Below are positions 9,446-16,713 of a stretch of DNA of 31,589 nt, piece after piece. A program made the translations under genes and the position numbers. The stretch spans positions 1-31,589 of the forward strand of contig CAYVUB010000030.1 of assembly GCA_964454675.1 (NCBI GenBank). Direction: 5' to 3'. Within the stretch, counting starts at the first letter, position 1; every line of letters starts with the position of its first letter. This DNA comes from CAYVUB01 sp964454675. GTDB lineage: Bacteria > Bacteroidota > Bacteroidia > Flavobacteriales > Flavobacteriaceae. The notes under the pieces are model-generated. The model did not search any database. It was not told the origin of the DNA and saw only the letters and a list, made by a program, of their open reading frames with translations.

Positions 9446-9465
9446 ATCCCGATAGCTATCGGGAT
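9446..9465. repeat. Perfect 20-base palindrome
   Basis: ATCCCGATAGCTATCGGGAT is its own reverse complement. A diverged relative lies at 27689-27710. It sits in a 231-base gap between the permease and lpdA that otherwise holds another palindrome and a terminator. Confidence 0.8.
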
Positions 9466-9482
9466 CCAAAAAAAATGTCGGG

Positions 9483-9509
9483 TGTCATGTCGAGCCTGTC
9501 GAGACATCT
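9483..9509. repeat. TGTCAT...ATCT palindromic repeat
   Basis: TGTCATGTCGAGCCTGTCGA followed by GACATCT. ATGTCGA pairs with TCGAGACAT with a two-base bulge. It begins TGTCAT and ends ATCT, like the elements at 5997-6034 and 26271-26297. Confidence 0.65.
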
Positions 9510-9564
9510 CAACCACCAGTTGCAGTTTGCAGTCACAATAATGAAAAATGAAATTCCAAAAATT

Positions 9565-9594
9565 AAAAAAACCTCTTTTTCAGAGGTTTTTTTT
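9565..9594. terminator. Bidirectional terminator between the permease gene and lpdA
   Basis: ACCTCT (9571-9576) and AGAGGT (9582-9587) pair around the loop TTTTC. An A-run precedes and a T-run follows the stem, so it can end both converging transcripts. Confidence 0.85.
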
Positions 9595-9613
9595 AATAGA
9601 AATATGAGTGCTT

Positions 9614-11014
9614 TTATATGTGCAGCGCCCTGTTATCGGTTGCAGCCAGTGCTGCTTCCTTTATAGCTTCTGTAAACGTAGGATGCGCATGTGATATACG
9701 GGATACATCTTCTGCCGATGCCCTGAATTCCATAGCCACTACAGCTTCTGCAATCATATCGGCCGCTCTGGCTCCTATGATATGTACGCCTAAAATTTCG
9801 TCGGTAGCTTTATCTGCAAGGACTTTCACAAAGCCGTCAAGATCCATACTGGCACGGCTGCGTCCTAAAGCACGCATAGGGAACTGCCCTGTTTTATAAT
9901 CTATACCTGAAGCTTTCAACTCTTCTTCGGTTTTACCAACCGAGGCAACTTCCGGCCACGTATAAACAACGCCCGGAATTAAATTATAATCGATATGCGG
10001 CTTTTGTCCGGCTAATGTTTCGGCTACAAAAACGCCTTCTTCTTCGGCTTTGTGAGCAAGCATCGCTCCTTTTACAACATCGCCAATAGCATAAATGTTA
10101 GATACATTGGTTTGCAGATGATTGTTCACTTCCACTCTGCCACGTTCATCAAGTTTTATACCGGCAGCTTCAAGATTTAATCCATCGGTATAAGGACGGC
10201 GACCTACACAAACCAGGCAGTAATCACCCTTAAACACAACTTCGTTACCTTTGCTGTCATCGGCTTTTACAATCACCTCATTGCCTTTTCTTTCAACAGA
10301 TTTTACTTTATGTGAAGTGTTGATGGCAAATTTTTGTTTCTTTAAAACTTTGGTAAGCTCTTTTGACAAGCCGGCATCCATGGTTGGGATAATTCTGTCC
10401 ATAAATTCAACTACGGTTACGTCTGCACCAAGGCGTTTGTAAACCTGGCCAAGTTCTAAACCAATAACACCACCGCCAATAACGATAAGATGTTTGGGCA
10501 CTTCTTTAAGCTTTAAGGCTTCGGTTGACGTGATAATACGTTCTTTGTCAATTTTAATGAATGGCAGGCTTGATGGTTTTGAGCCTGTGGCGATAATCGT
10601 ATTTTTTGCTTCAATTTCAATGGTTTCTTTTCCGTTTATCGTGATATGCGTGGCATCTTTAAATGTTCCTAAACCTTCATAAACGTCAATGGTATTTTTT
10701 TTCATCAGGAAATCGATACCACCGGTAGTTTGATCGACAACGGCTTGTTTGCGGGCTATCATTTTTTCCAAATTCACCTTAACCTCACCCGGAATTTCAA
10801 TACCGTGCTCTTCAAAATGCTTTACGGCATCTTCATAATGGTGCGAGGAATCCAGTAATGCTTTACTCGGGATACAACCTACATTAAGGCAGGTGCCACC
10901 AAGGGTTGAATATTTTTCAATTAATGCGGTTTTCATTCCTAATTGCGCACAGCGTATGGCTGCAACATATCCGCCGGGACCGGAACCTATAACGGCTACA
11001 TCGTATAAATTCAT
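9614..11014 (-). CDS. lpdA: Dihydrolipoyl dehydrogenase (E3)
   Basis: This FAD- and NAD-dependent enzyme reoxidises lipoamide in 2-oxoacid dehydrogenase complexes and the glycine cleavage system. All key parts are visible in 466 residues: FAD-binding GSGPGG at 10-15, the redox pair Cys42 and Cys47 in GGTCLNVGCIPSK, an NAD-binding VIGGGVIGLELG in the middle, a second FAD contact in NIYAIGDVV, and the C-terminal dimer-interface HAHPTFTEA with the catalytic His444 and Glu449. It starts MNLYDVAVIGSGPGG. No E1 or E2 gene adjoins, so it may be a shared E3; that is inference. It converges on the permease gene across a terminator and lies downstream of the Lrp-type gene on the same strand, with its own candidate promoter box in the gap. 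Confidence 0.96.
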   Translation of the reverse strand: MNLYDVAVIGSGPGGYVAAIRCAQLGMKTALIEKYSTLGGTCLNVGCIPSKALLDSSHHYEDAVKHFEEHGIEIPGEVKVNLEKMIARKQAVVDQTTGGIDFLMKKNTIDVYEGLGTFKDATHITINGKETIEIEAKNTIIATGSKPSSLPFIKIDKERIITSTEALKLKEVPKHLIVIGGGVIGLELGQVYKRLGADVTVVEFMDRIIPTMDAGLSKELTKVLKKQKFAINTSHKVKSVERKGNEVIVKADDSKGNEVVFKGDYCLVCVGRRPYTDGLNLEAAGIKLDERGRVEVNNHLQTNVSNIYAIGDVVKGAMLAHKAEEEGVFVAETLAGQKPHIDYNLIPGVVYTWPEVASVGKTEEELKASGIDYKTGQFPMRALGRSRASMDLDGFVKVLADKATDEILGVHIIGARAADMIAEAVVAMEFRASAEDVSRISHAHPTFTEAIKEAALAATDNRALHI

Positions 11015-11072
11015 AAGATAAATTTTTATATTGATACAGATGAATAACTCATCTTTTTATTAAAAACGAGTA

Positions 11073-11080
11073 CAAAAGTA
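11073..11080 (-). promoter_or_regulatory. Candidate -7 box of lpdA
   Basis: Reading leftward the box is TACTTTTG (TAnnTTTG), about 60 bases before the lpdA ATG. No good -33 TTG is seen. Confidence 0.4.
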
Positions 11081-11136
11081 CAAAAGATTACGTCATACGG
11101 CAGTTTTTATTGCCTTAAATTAACCTACAATCGGGG

Positions 11137-11595
11137 TTAAACAGGAATAGCCGTGGTGTGTTTTACTTCATTAATGACAAACATGCTGTGCGTACTGCCT
11201 ATATGGTTGATTTTTGTGAGCTTTGTAACCATAAATTCCCTGAAAGCCTCCATATCTTTCACAACAACTTTAAGCAGGTAATCATAATCTCCGCTTATAT
11301 GATGGCACTCCAAAACTTCCTGCAAACCGGCAGCTTCTTTTTCAAACTGTATAATATATTCCTGTGTGTGCTGCACCAGTTTGATATGACAGAAAGCCAT
11401 AAAGGCTTTGCTTATCTTTTCTTTTTTGACCAACGCCACATAATTTTGGATAACGCCTTCTTTTTCCAGTTTTTTAATCCGCTCATAAACTGCGGTTACC
11501 GACAGGTTAAGCTTACCGGAAAGCTCTTTATTTGTCTGCTTGCTGTTGCTTTGCAAAAGCCATAATAACTTTTTATCTAATTCGTCAAAATTCAT
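11137..11595 (-). CDS. Lrp/AsnC-family transcriptional regulator
   Basis: This is a DNA-binding regulator of about 152 residues with the Lrp layout: an N-terminal winged helix-turn-helix (MNFDELDKKLLWLLQ, then NKELSGKLNLSVTAVYERIK) and a C-terminal RAM ligand-binding domain (about 65-145, with the HHISGDYDYLLKV segment). I chose the ATG at 11595 because family members start just before the D-x-x-D-x-x-LL helix; an upstream in-frame ATG at 11643 would add an untypical Asn-rich 16-residue stretch. It diverges from a Cys/Met-metabolism enzyme at 11761, which suggests it controls that gene in response to an amino acid such as methionine (inference). A paired 15-base direct repeat lies between them. 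Confidence 0.9.
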   Translation of the reverse strand: MNFDELDKKLLWLLQSNSKQTNKELSGKLNLSVTAVYERIKKLEKEGVIQNYVALVKKEKISKAFMAFCHIKLVQHTQEYIIQFEKEAAGLQEVLECHHISGDYDYLLKVVVKDMEAFREFMVTKLTKINHIGSTHSMFVINEVKHTTAIPV

Positions 11596-11684
11596 AATGA
11601 AATATTTTCTAAATAATACGTTTAAATTTGAATGATTATTCATACAAAAACTACAATATCACAAAAATATAGTTTTATTTTCTA

Positions 11685-11739
11685 ATATTTAAAGTATCAA
11701 TTGATAATTTATCTTAAATGTTAAATATTTGAAGTATCA
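11685..11739. promoter_or_regulatory. Paired direct repeat, candidate Lrp-type operator
   Basis: ATATTTAAAGTATCA at 11685-11699 and ATATTTGAAGTATCA at 11725-11739 differ by one base and start exactly 40 bases apart, about four DNA turns, so they face the same side. A short palindrome, GATAATTTATC, lies between them at 11703-11713. The site is in the divergent gap between the regulator and the enzyme gene. Confidence 0.55.
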
Positions 11740-11760
11740 TTTACTAATACAACATACAAT

Positions 11761-12978
11761 ATGGCTTTTAAACCTGCAAACAATATTCAGGACTTACAAT
11801 ACTTTGGCGAATTTGGCGGCGTTAATCCGTCTATATCCGATTCTTCTACCTATACATTTTTATCGGCAAAAACCATGTTTGACACCTTTGAAGGAAATGC
11901 TGATGGCTGCTACCTGTACTCACGGCATTCATCACCTTCAAATTTGTATCTTGGCGAAGCTCTTGCCGCCATGGAAGGTACAGAAACGGCAAATGTCACA
12001 GCTTCGGGAATGGGCGCGATTACACCTGTTATTTTACAATTGTGCAATGCCGGCGACCATATAGTTTCCAGCCGTACTATTTACGGCGGTACGTATGCCT
12101 TTTTAAAAAATTTCGTAAAACGTTTTAATATTTCAACATCATTCGTTGATATTACAAAACTGGATGCTGTTGAAGCCACCATCACAAAAAACACTAAGAT
12201 TTTGTATTGCGAATCGGTAAGTAATCCGCTGCTTGAAGTTGCCGATATCGAGGCCTTATCTAAAATTGCTAAAAAATACGGTTTAAAATTAGTGGTTGAC
12301 AATACGTTTTCGCCATTAAGCATTTCGCCTGCAAAACTGGGTGCCGATGTGGTAATCCACAGTTTAACAAAATTCATCAACGGCAGCAGCGATACCGTTG
12401 CCGGCGTAGTTTGCGGCACTCAGGAATTTATCAACGATTTACGGAATGTGAACGACGGCGCATGTATGCTGCTGGGCTCTACAATGGACAGCCTGCGGTC
12501 TGCATCGGTATTAAAAAACCTGCGAACCTTACATATCCGTATTCAACAGCACAGTAAAAACGCTATGTATCTGGCAGAACGCTTTGAATCCGATGGTTTA
12601 AAAACCGTATATCCGGGATTAAAATCACATCCTTCACATAACATTTTTAAGAAAATGATGAACAGCAGCTACGGCTATGGCGGCATACTTACCATTGATG
12701 CAGGCACACATCAAAAAGCCAATGAATTGATGGAACTGATGCAAAAACGCAACTTAGGATATCTGGCGGTAAGCCTTGGTTTTTACAAAACGTTGTTTAG
12801 CGCACCGGGAAGTTCAACCTCATCGGAAATACCTGAAATTGAACGGCAGGAAATGGACATGAGCGATGGATTGATCCGGTTTTCCATAGGTTTGGATGAT
12901 GATATTGAACGTACTTACAACGCAATGAAAGCCTGCATGGAAGAGCTTCAAATACTCCAAATGTTAGAATCTGTTTAA
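11761..12978 (+). CDS. Cys/Met-metabolism PLP enzyme (methionine gamma-lyase-like)
   Basis: This 405-residue enzyme belongs to the trans-sulfuration (Cys/Met metabolism) PLP family, fold type I. Visible motifs are SRHSSPSN near 58, ASGMGAIT near 80, IYGGTYAFL near 105, the cofactor Asp in LVVDNTFSPL, and the PLP lysine Lys204 in HSLTKFINGSSD. The family covers cystathionine gamma-synthase, cystathionine gamma-lyase and methionine gamma-lyase. Its place opposite an Lrp-type regulator favours sulfur amino-acid breakdown (inference). The cysteine typical of characterised methionine gamma-lyases in the YGCT motif is Gly here (YGGT), as in the cystathionine enzymes, so the exact reaction stays open. 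It is followed by a strong terminator. Confidence 0.85.
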   Translation: MAFKPANNIQDLQYFGEFGGVNPSISDSSTYTFLSAKTMFDTFEGNADGCYLYSRHSSPSNLYLGEALAAMEGTETANVTASGMGAITPVILQLCNAGDHIVSSRTIYGGTYAFLKNFVKRFNISTSFVDITKLDAVEATITKNTKILYCESVSNPLLEVADIEALSKIAKKYGLKLVVDNTFSPLSISPAKLGADVVIHSLTKFINGSSDTVAGVVCGTQEFINDLRNVNDGACMLLGSTMDSLRSASVLKNLRTLHIRIQQHSKNAMYLAERFESDGLKTVYPGLKSHPSHNIFKKMMNSSYGYGGILTIDAGTHQKANELMELMQKRNLGYLAVSLGFYKTLFSAPGSSTSSEIPEIERQEMDMSDGLIRFSIGLDDDIERTYNAMKACMEELQILQMLESV

Positions 12979-13003
12979 TAGTTTTGATTAGTCTGAAAAG
13001 AAG

Positions 13004-13028
13004 CCGGAAATAAATTTCCGGTTTTTTT
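13004..13028 (+). terminator. Terminator of the Cys/Met PLP enzyme gene
   Basis: CCGGAAA (13004-13010) pairs with TTTCCGG (13015-13021) around TAAA, followed by seven T. Confidence 0.9.
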
Positions 13029-13230
13029 ATGTTAGAGCCTGTTTAAATCCAAAATCGACCATAATCAAATTTTCATTAAAACTTAGGAAATCCTATCAAG
13101 TTGTCATATTTATACTCCATAAAATAGCAACCTGATAAAGTTAACCATCATTTTTTAACGTCATACAAAGCATCTATTTCGTTATGCTTTATTATAATAA
13201 AAAACTATCCGAATGCTCTGTAAAAACAGG

Positions 13231-13238
13231 TAAGTTTG
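13231..13238 (+). promoter_or_regulatory. Promoter -7 box of the peroxiredoxin operon
   Basis: TAAGTTTG matches TAnnTTTG and would give a start near 13245 and a leader of about 35 bases. No TTG lies at the -33 position, which is consistent with an activator-dependent promoter. Confidence 0.5.
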
Positions 13239-13279
13239 CATTCAGAAAATCAAATCAATAACTTAAATAATATAATATT

Positions 13280-13924
13280 ATGGCTTTAGTAGGAAAAAAA
13301 TTCCCAAATTTAAATGTTAACGCAATGAACGAAATGGGTGACACTTTTAAAGTAAACGTACTTGAAGAGGCTGTTAACAACAAGAAAAAAGTAGTGTTAT
13401 TCTGGTATCCTAAAGACTTTACTTTTGTATGTCCTACAGAATTACACGCTTTTCAGGCTGCAATTACCGAATTTGAAAAAAGAAACACCATTGTAATAGG
13501 TGCTTCATGTGATACTCCCGAAGTTCATTTTGCATGGTTAAACACCGCAAAAGACAATGGCGGTATTGAAGGCGTAACCTACCCTATTCTTGCAGATTCA
13601 AACAGAAATCTTGCAAATGCATTAGGTATTCTTGATATCACAAACGAAACTTTTGATGAAACTTCAGGTCTTTACGTAGTTGAAGGTGATAATGTAACGT
13701 ACAGAGCTACTTATATTATTGACGAAGAAGGAACTGTGGTACACGAAAGCATCAACCACATGCCGTTAGGCAGAAATGTAAATGAATTTTTACGATTAAT
13801 TGACGCTTATGCACATGTACAGGAAAAAGGCGAAGTTTGTCCGGCAAACTGGGAAACAGGTAAAGATGCGATGAGCGCAAACAGAGATGGTGTAGCCCAA
13901 TACCTTTCATCTCATTTAAACTAA
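13280..13924 (+). CDS. 2-Cys peroxiredoxin (AhpC/Prx1 type)
   Basis: This 214-residue cytoplasmic peroxidase reduces hydrogen peroxide and organic hydroperoxides. The peroxidatic Cys51 lies in DFTFVCPTE and the resolving Cys187 in GEVCPANW, so it is a typical 2-Cys enzyme that needs a thioredoxin-like reductant. The length and the acidic insert in the middle fit the longer Prx subgroup of Bacteroidota rather than the roughly 187-residue AhpC paired with AhpF. It leads a tight operon: a thioredoxin starts five bases after its stop codon, and an overlapping DUF6952-like gene follows. The thioredoxin is the obvious electron donor (inference). An extra Cys77 in GASCDTPEV is not a known catalytic residue. 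Confidence 0.95.
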   Translation: MALVGKKFPNLNVNAMNEMGDTFKVNVLEEAVNNKKKVVLFWYPKDFTFVCPTELHAFQAAITEFEKRNTIVIGASCDTPEVHFAWLNTAKDNGGIEGVTYPILADSNRNLANALGILDITNETFDETSGLYVVEGDNVTYRATYIIDEEGTVVHESINHMPLGRNVNEFLRLIDAYAHVQEKGEVCPANWETGKDAMSANRDGVAQYLSSHLN

Positions 13925-13929
13925 TTGCC

Positions 13930-14244
13930 ATGGTAACAGAACTGGAACAAGATAACCTCATGCAACTGGTATCAAACAATGATATGGTTGTTGTACAATA
14001 CTCTGCAAGCTGGTGTGGCAATTGCAGGATTATGAAACCTAAATTCAAAAAGCTGGCTTCGGAAACTGAAAACGCAGCATTTATTGTTGTTGATGCAGAA
14101 AAATTTCCTGAATCCCGTAAAATGGCAAACGTTGACAATTTACCAACATTTGCTACTTTCAAAAACGGAAATTTTGTAAACCAAACGCAAACCAACAAAT
14201 TTGAAGTTTTAAAATCATTAGTAGATGAAGTTACCTGTAATTAA
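13930..14244 (+). CDS. Thioredoxin-family protein with WCGNC active site
   Basis: This 104-residue single-domain thioredoxin fold has no signal peptide, so it is cytoplasmic. The active site is WCGNC near residue 34, with Asn in place of the usual Pro, and the cis-proline loop is NLPTFATF near 76. Changing that Pro shifts the redox potential of characterised thioredoxins, so its partner may be specialised. Its position directly after the peroxiredoxin suggests it reduces that enzyme. Its end overlaps the next gene by 20 bases, implying translational coupling. Confidence 0.92.
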   Translation: MVTELEQDNLMQLVSNNDMVVVQYSASWCGNCRIMKPKFKKLASETENAAFIVVDAEKFPESRKMANVDNLPTFATFKNGNFVNQTQTNKFEVLKSLVDEVTCN

Positions 14245-14482
14245 ACATCTTACACAATTCATTGAAGACAATGATGAAGATTTTGTAGTGGAAACTATTG
14301 AAACCCTTGAAGCCTTAACCGAAGTCCCTTCATTAAAAGATGAAGAACTGGATGTTATAGGCGAGTTGATTTCAAATATGTACGGTGCGCTCGAAGTCAA
14401 TAAAATGATAAAAGAAGGCACACCAAAAAAAGAAGCCCTTAACGCATTTATGCAGCGGGTTTTGGGAGCAATTGACAAGTAA
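14225..14482 (+). CDS. Small acidic DUF6952-like protein
   Basis: This 85-residue protein has many Asp and Glu residues, no cysteine, no signal peptide and no membrane segment; it looks helical (KLPVIKHLTQFIEDNDEDFV at the start, LNAFMQRVLGAIDK at the end). I recognise it as a DUF6952-type protein, a family of unknown function found in Flavobacteriia. It overlaps the thioredoxin gene by 20 bases in another frame and is the last gene before a strong terminator, so it is made together with the peroxiredoxin and thioredoxin. A role in that peroxide-reducing system, for instance as an adaptor, is inference from position only. Confidence 0.8.
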   Translation: MKLPVIKHLTQFIEDNDEDFVVETIETLEALTEVPSLKDEELDVIGELISNMYGALEVNKMIKEGTPKKEALNAFMQRVLGAIDK

Positions 14483-14510
14483 CCGTTTTAAGATTGATTA
14501 ATAGTAGTAA

Positions 14511-14550
14511 CAAGCCTCTTTTTCAAAATTTTGAAAAGAGGCTTGTTTAT
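14511..14550 (+). terminator. Terminator of the peroxiredoxin operon
   Basis: CAAGCCTCTTTT pairs with AAAAGAGGCTTG through a long stem (14511-14545) whose centre, TCAAAATTTTGA, is itself palindromic. TTTAT follows. Confidence 0.85.
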
Positions 14551-14637
14551 TTACCGTCCCGGATGCTTTAACACACAATTAACCCGTACTAATGAGTTTT
14601 TTTTGTAACTTATTGCCGCTAATTAATTCTTTAGATT

Positions 14638-14877
14638 ATGAATGAAAGTGATTATATAAAAGTATTTGGCGGCAGTTTTATTGTGGTGCAATTAATTGTT
14701 GACAGATTGAACACTATAGGTATTAGCCCGATTGTAAAAGATGAAGCAGAATCCGGAAGACTTGCCGGATTTCTTTCATCACATCAGGATTATCAGGAAA
14801 TTTATGTCAATAAAGACGAGCTACAGCACGCTATTCCTGTTGTGGAATCGGTAAAAGACGAATTGGAAATCCTGTAA
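14638..14877 (+). CDS. DUF2007-type putative signal-transducing protein
   Basis: This 79-residue cytoplasmic protein has the DUF2007 layout: a first strand (YIKVFGGSF), a helix (VVQLIVDRLNTIGI), a second strand (PIVKDEAESGR) and a last strand and helix (QEIYVNKDELQHAIPVVESV). The family resembles PII-like small folds and has no established role. The gene stands alone and converges on the ABC-F gene, whose stop lies four bases beyond its own, with no terminator visible between them. Confidence 0.8.
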   Translation: MNESDYIKVFGGSFIVVQLIVDRLNTIGISPIVKDEAESGRLAGFLSSHQDYQEIYVNKDELQHAIPVVESVKDELEIL

Positions 14878-14881
14878 AATA

Positions 14882-16507
14882 TTATGCCGTTACAGCATAC
14901 ATTTTATCGCGTAATTCTTTTATCTTCTTATCGTCCATGTACTCGTCAAAAGTCATGTAACGGTCAATAATTCCGTTTGGTGTCAATTCGATAACTCTGT
15001 TGGCAACCGTTTGCGCAAACTCGTGGTCATGGGTTGTAAATAACACTGTACCTTTAAAGTTTTTGAGCGAATTGTTGAACGCCGTGATACTTTCCAAATC
15101 CAGATGGTTTGTAGGTTCATCAAGCATGAGCACATTGGCTCTTATCATCATCATACGGCTCAGCATACAACGTACTTTTTCGCCTCCCGAAAGCACATCG
15201 GACGTTTTTAAGGCTTCTTCGCCGCTAAAAATCATTTTACCCAAAAAGCCTCTTATATAAACTTCTTCCCGTTCTTCTTCGGTGGTTGCCCATTGGCGCA
15301 GCCAGTCAACAAGTGTCAATTTGTTATTGAAAAACTCGCTGTTGTCCAACGGCAAATACGATTGTGTTGTGGTGATTCCCCAATCAAATTTTCCTGCATC
15401 GGGTTTTATGTTACCGCTCAATATTTGATAAAATGCCGTTGTAGCTCTCGAATCTTTTGAAAAAACGATTACTTTATCATCTTTGGCAAGATTTACATCT
15501 ACATTTTGAAATAACACATCACCATCAATTGATGCTGTAAGACCTTCAGCATTTAAAATTTGATCGCCGGCTTCTCTGTCACGTTCAAAAATAATGGCAG
15601 GATAACGGCGGCTTGAAGGTTTTATATCGGCAATATTAAGTTTTTCTATCATTTTCTTTCTGCTGGTTGCCTGTTTGGATTTAGCAACATTGGCAGAAAA
15701 ACGACGGATAAATTCTTCCAATTCCTTTTTCTTTTCTTCGGCTTTTTTGTTTTGTTGCGCACGCTGTCTGGCGGCTAATTGTGACGACTCGTACCAGAAG
15801 GTATAGTTACCCGAATAATGGTTTATTTTTCCAAAATCAATATCTGAAATATGTGTACATACAGCATCTAAGAAGTGACGGTCATGAGATACCACAATCA
15901 CACAATTATCATAATTTGCCAAAAAGTTTTCTAACCAGGTAATGGTTTCATAATCCAAATCGTTGGTAGGCTCATCCATAATCAGCACATCGGGGTTACC
16001 AAATAACGCCTGAGCCAGTAACACACGTACTTTTTGTTTACCGTCCAAATCTTTCATCAAGGTATAATGAAATTCTTCTTTGATGCCTAAATTTGAAAGT
16101 AAGGCTGCGGCATCACTGTCGGCATTCCAGCCGTTCATTTCTTCAAACTGAACCTGCAACTCGCCTATTTTGTCGGCATTCTCATCAGAATAATCAGCAT
16201 ATAACGCATCCAGTTTTGATTTTAATTCATACAACGGTTTGTTACCCATAATAATGGTTTCCAGTACGGTATGCTCATCATACAAATTGTGGTTTTGCTC
16301 TAAAACCGACATACGTTTACCCGGCTCAAGATATACATGTCCCGAAGTTGGATCCATTTTTTTTGCCAAAATCTTTAAAAATGTTGATTTACCGGCTCCA
16401 TTAGCTCCAATAATACCATAGCAGTTGCCTTGATTGAAGACCGTATTTACTTCGTCAAACAAAATGCGTTTTCCAAACTGTACAGATAAATTAGATACTG
16501 ATAACAT
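14882..16507 (-). CDS. ABC-F family ATP-binding protein
   Basis: This 541-residue protein has two ABC ATPase domains on one chain and no membrane segment, the hallmark of ABC-F translation factors that act at the ribosomal E site. Domain 1 has Walker A GANGAGKST (about 34-42) and Walker B VLIMDEPTNDLD, with a divergent signature (LDGKQKVRV). A charged linker rich in Lys and Glu (about 240-290) corresponds to the P-site tRNA interaction motif. Domain 2 has a good signature (LSGGEKVRCML) and Walker B (VLMLDEPTNHLD), but its Walker A is degenerate (SKDSRATTAF, no GKS/T). It resembles the YbiT subgroup. It could be a housekeeping ribosome factor or a resistance protein; the sequence favours the former. 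Confidence 0.93.
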   Translation of the reverse strand: MLSVSNLSVQFGKRILFDEVNTVFNQGNCYGIIGANGAGKSTFLKILAKKMDPTSGHVYLEPGKRMSVLEQNHNLYDEHTVLETIIMGNKPLYELKSKLDALYADYSDENADKIGELQVQFEEMNGWNADSDAAALLSNLGIKEEFHYTLMKDLDGKQKVRVLLAQALFGNPDVLIMDEPTNDLDYETITWLENFLANYDNCVIVVSHDRHFLDAVCTHISDIDFGKINHYSGNYTFWYESSQLAARQRAQQNKKAEEKKKELEEFIRRFSANVAKSKQATSRKKMIEKLNIADIKPSSRRYPAIIFERDREAGDQILNAEGLTASIDGDVLFQNVDVNLAKDDKVIVFSKDSRATTAFYQILSGNIKPDAGKFDWGITTTQSYLPLDNSEFFNNKLTLVDWLRQWATTEEEREEVYIRGFLGKMIFSGEEALKTSDVLSGGEKVRCMLSRMMMIRANVLMLDEPTNHLDLESITAFNNSLKNFKGTVLFTTHDHEFAQTVANRVIELTPNGIIDRYMTFDEYMDDKKIKELRDKMYAVTA

Positions 16508-16532
16508 AACTTGCGTGATTTAAAATTTTGTG

Positions 16533-16563
16533 CAAAATTACATATTATTTTTGCTTTAGCTAA
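16533..16563 (-). promoter_or_regulatory. Promoter of the ABC-F gene
   Basis: Reading leftward, TTAG (16563-16560) is followed after 19 bases by TAATTTTG (16540-16533), one mismatch from the TTTG/TAnnTTTG pattern. The leader would be about 20 bases. Confidence 0.5.
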
Positions 16564-16661
16564 TGTAACACTCCCGAAATTACAACTTTATCATAAAGAC
16601 TTCAATAGTAAGATACTCAACTTTTAACAACGCATTAACAGCACATACAAAACGCAAAAGC

Positions 16662-16669
16662 TACATTTG
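16662..16669 (+). promoter_or_regulatory. Candidate -7 box of the TlpA-like lipoprotein gene
   Basis: TACATTTG matches TAnnTTTG, with a predicted leader of about 38 bases. No -33 TTG is apparent. Confidence 0.4.
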
Positions 16670-16713
16670 TAATTGGCTGTATAAAAAACAACCTGCTTTT
16701 TAATGTATTTGAA

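Larger units (their letters stand above)
12979..13279. other. Intergenic stretch between the PLP enzyme and peroxiredoxin genes
   Basis: This 301-base gap holds the terminator of the upstream gene and, near its right end, the peroxiredoxin promoter box. The middle (about 13030-13200) is AT-rich and has no open frame, RNA fold or repeat that I can support. Confidence 0.6.

Noticed and set aside
9418..9666. Open frame of 82 codons on the plus strand
   Set aside because: It crosses two palindromes and a terminator and enters lpdA antisense.
13030..13060. End of an insertion sequence (GAGCCTGTTTAAATCC)
   Set aside because: The motif feels familiar from mobile elements, but there is no transposase, partner end or target duplication.
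12985..13279. tRNA or small RNA gene before the peroxiredoxin
   Set aside because: No cloverleaf, GTTCGA-type arm or stable long fold was found.
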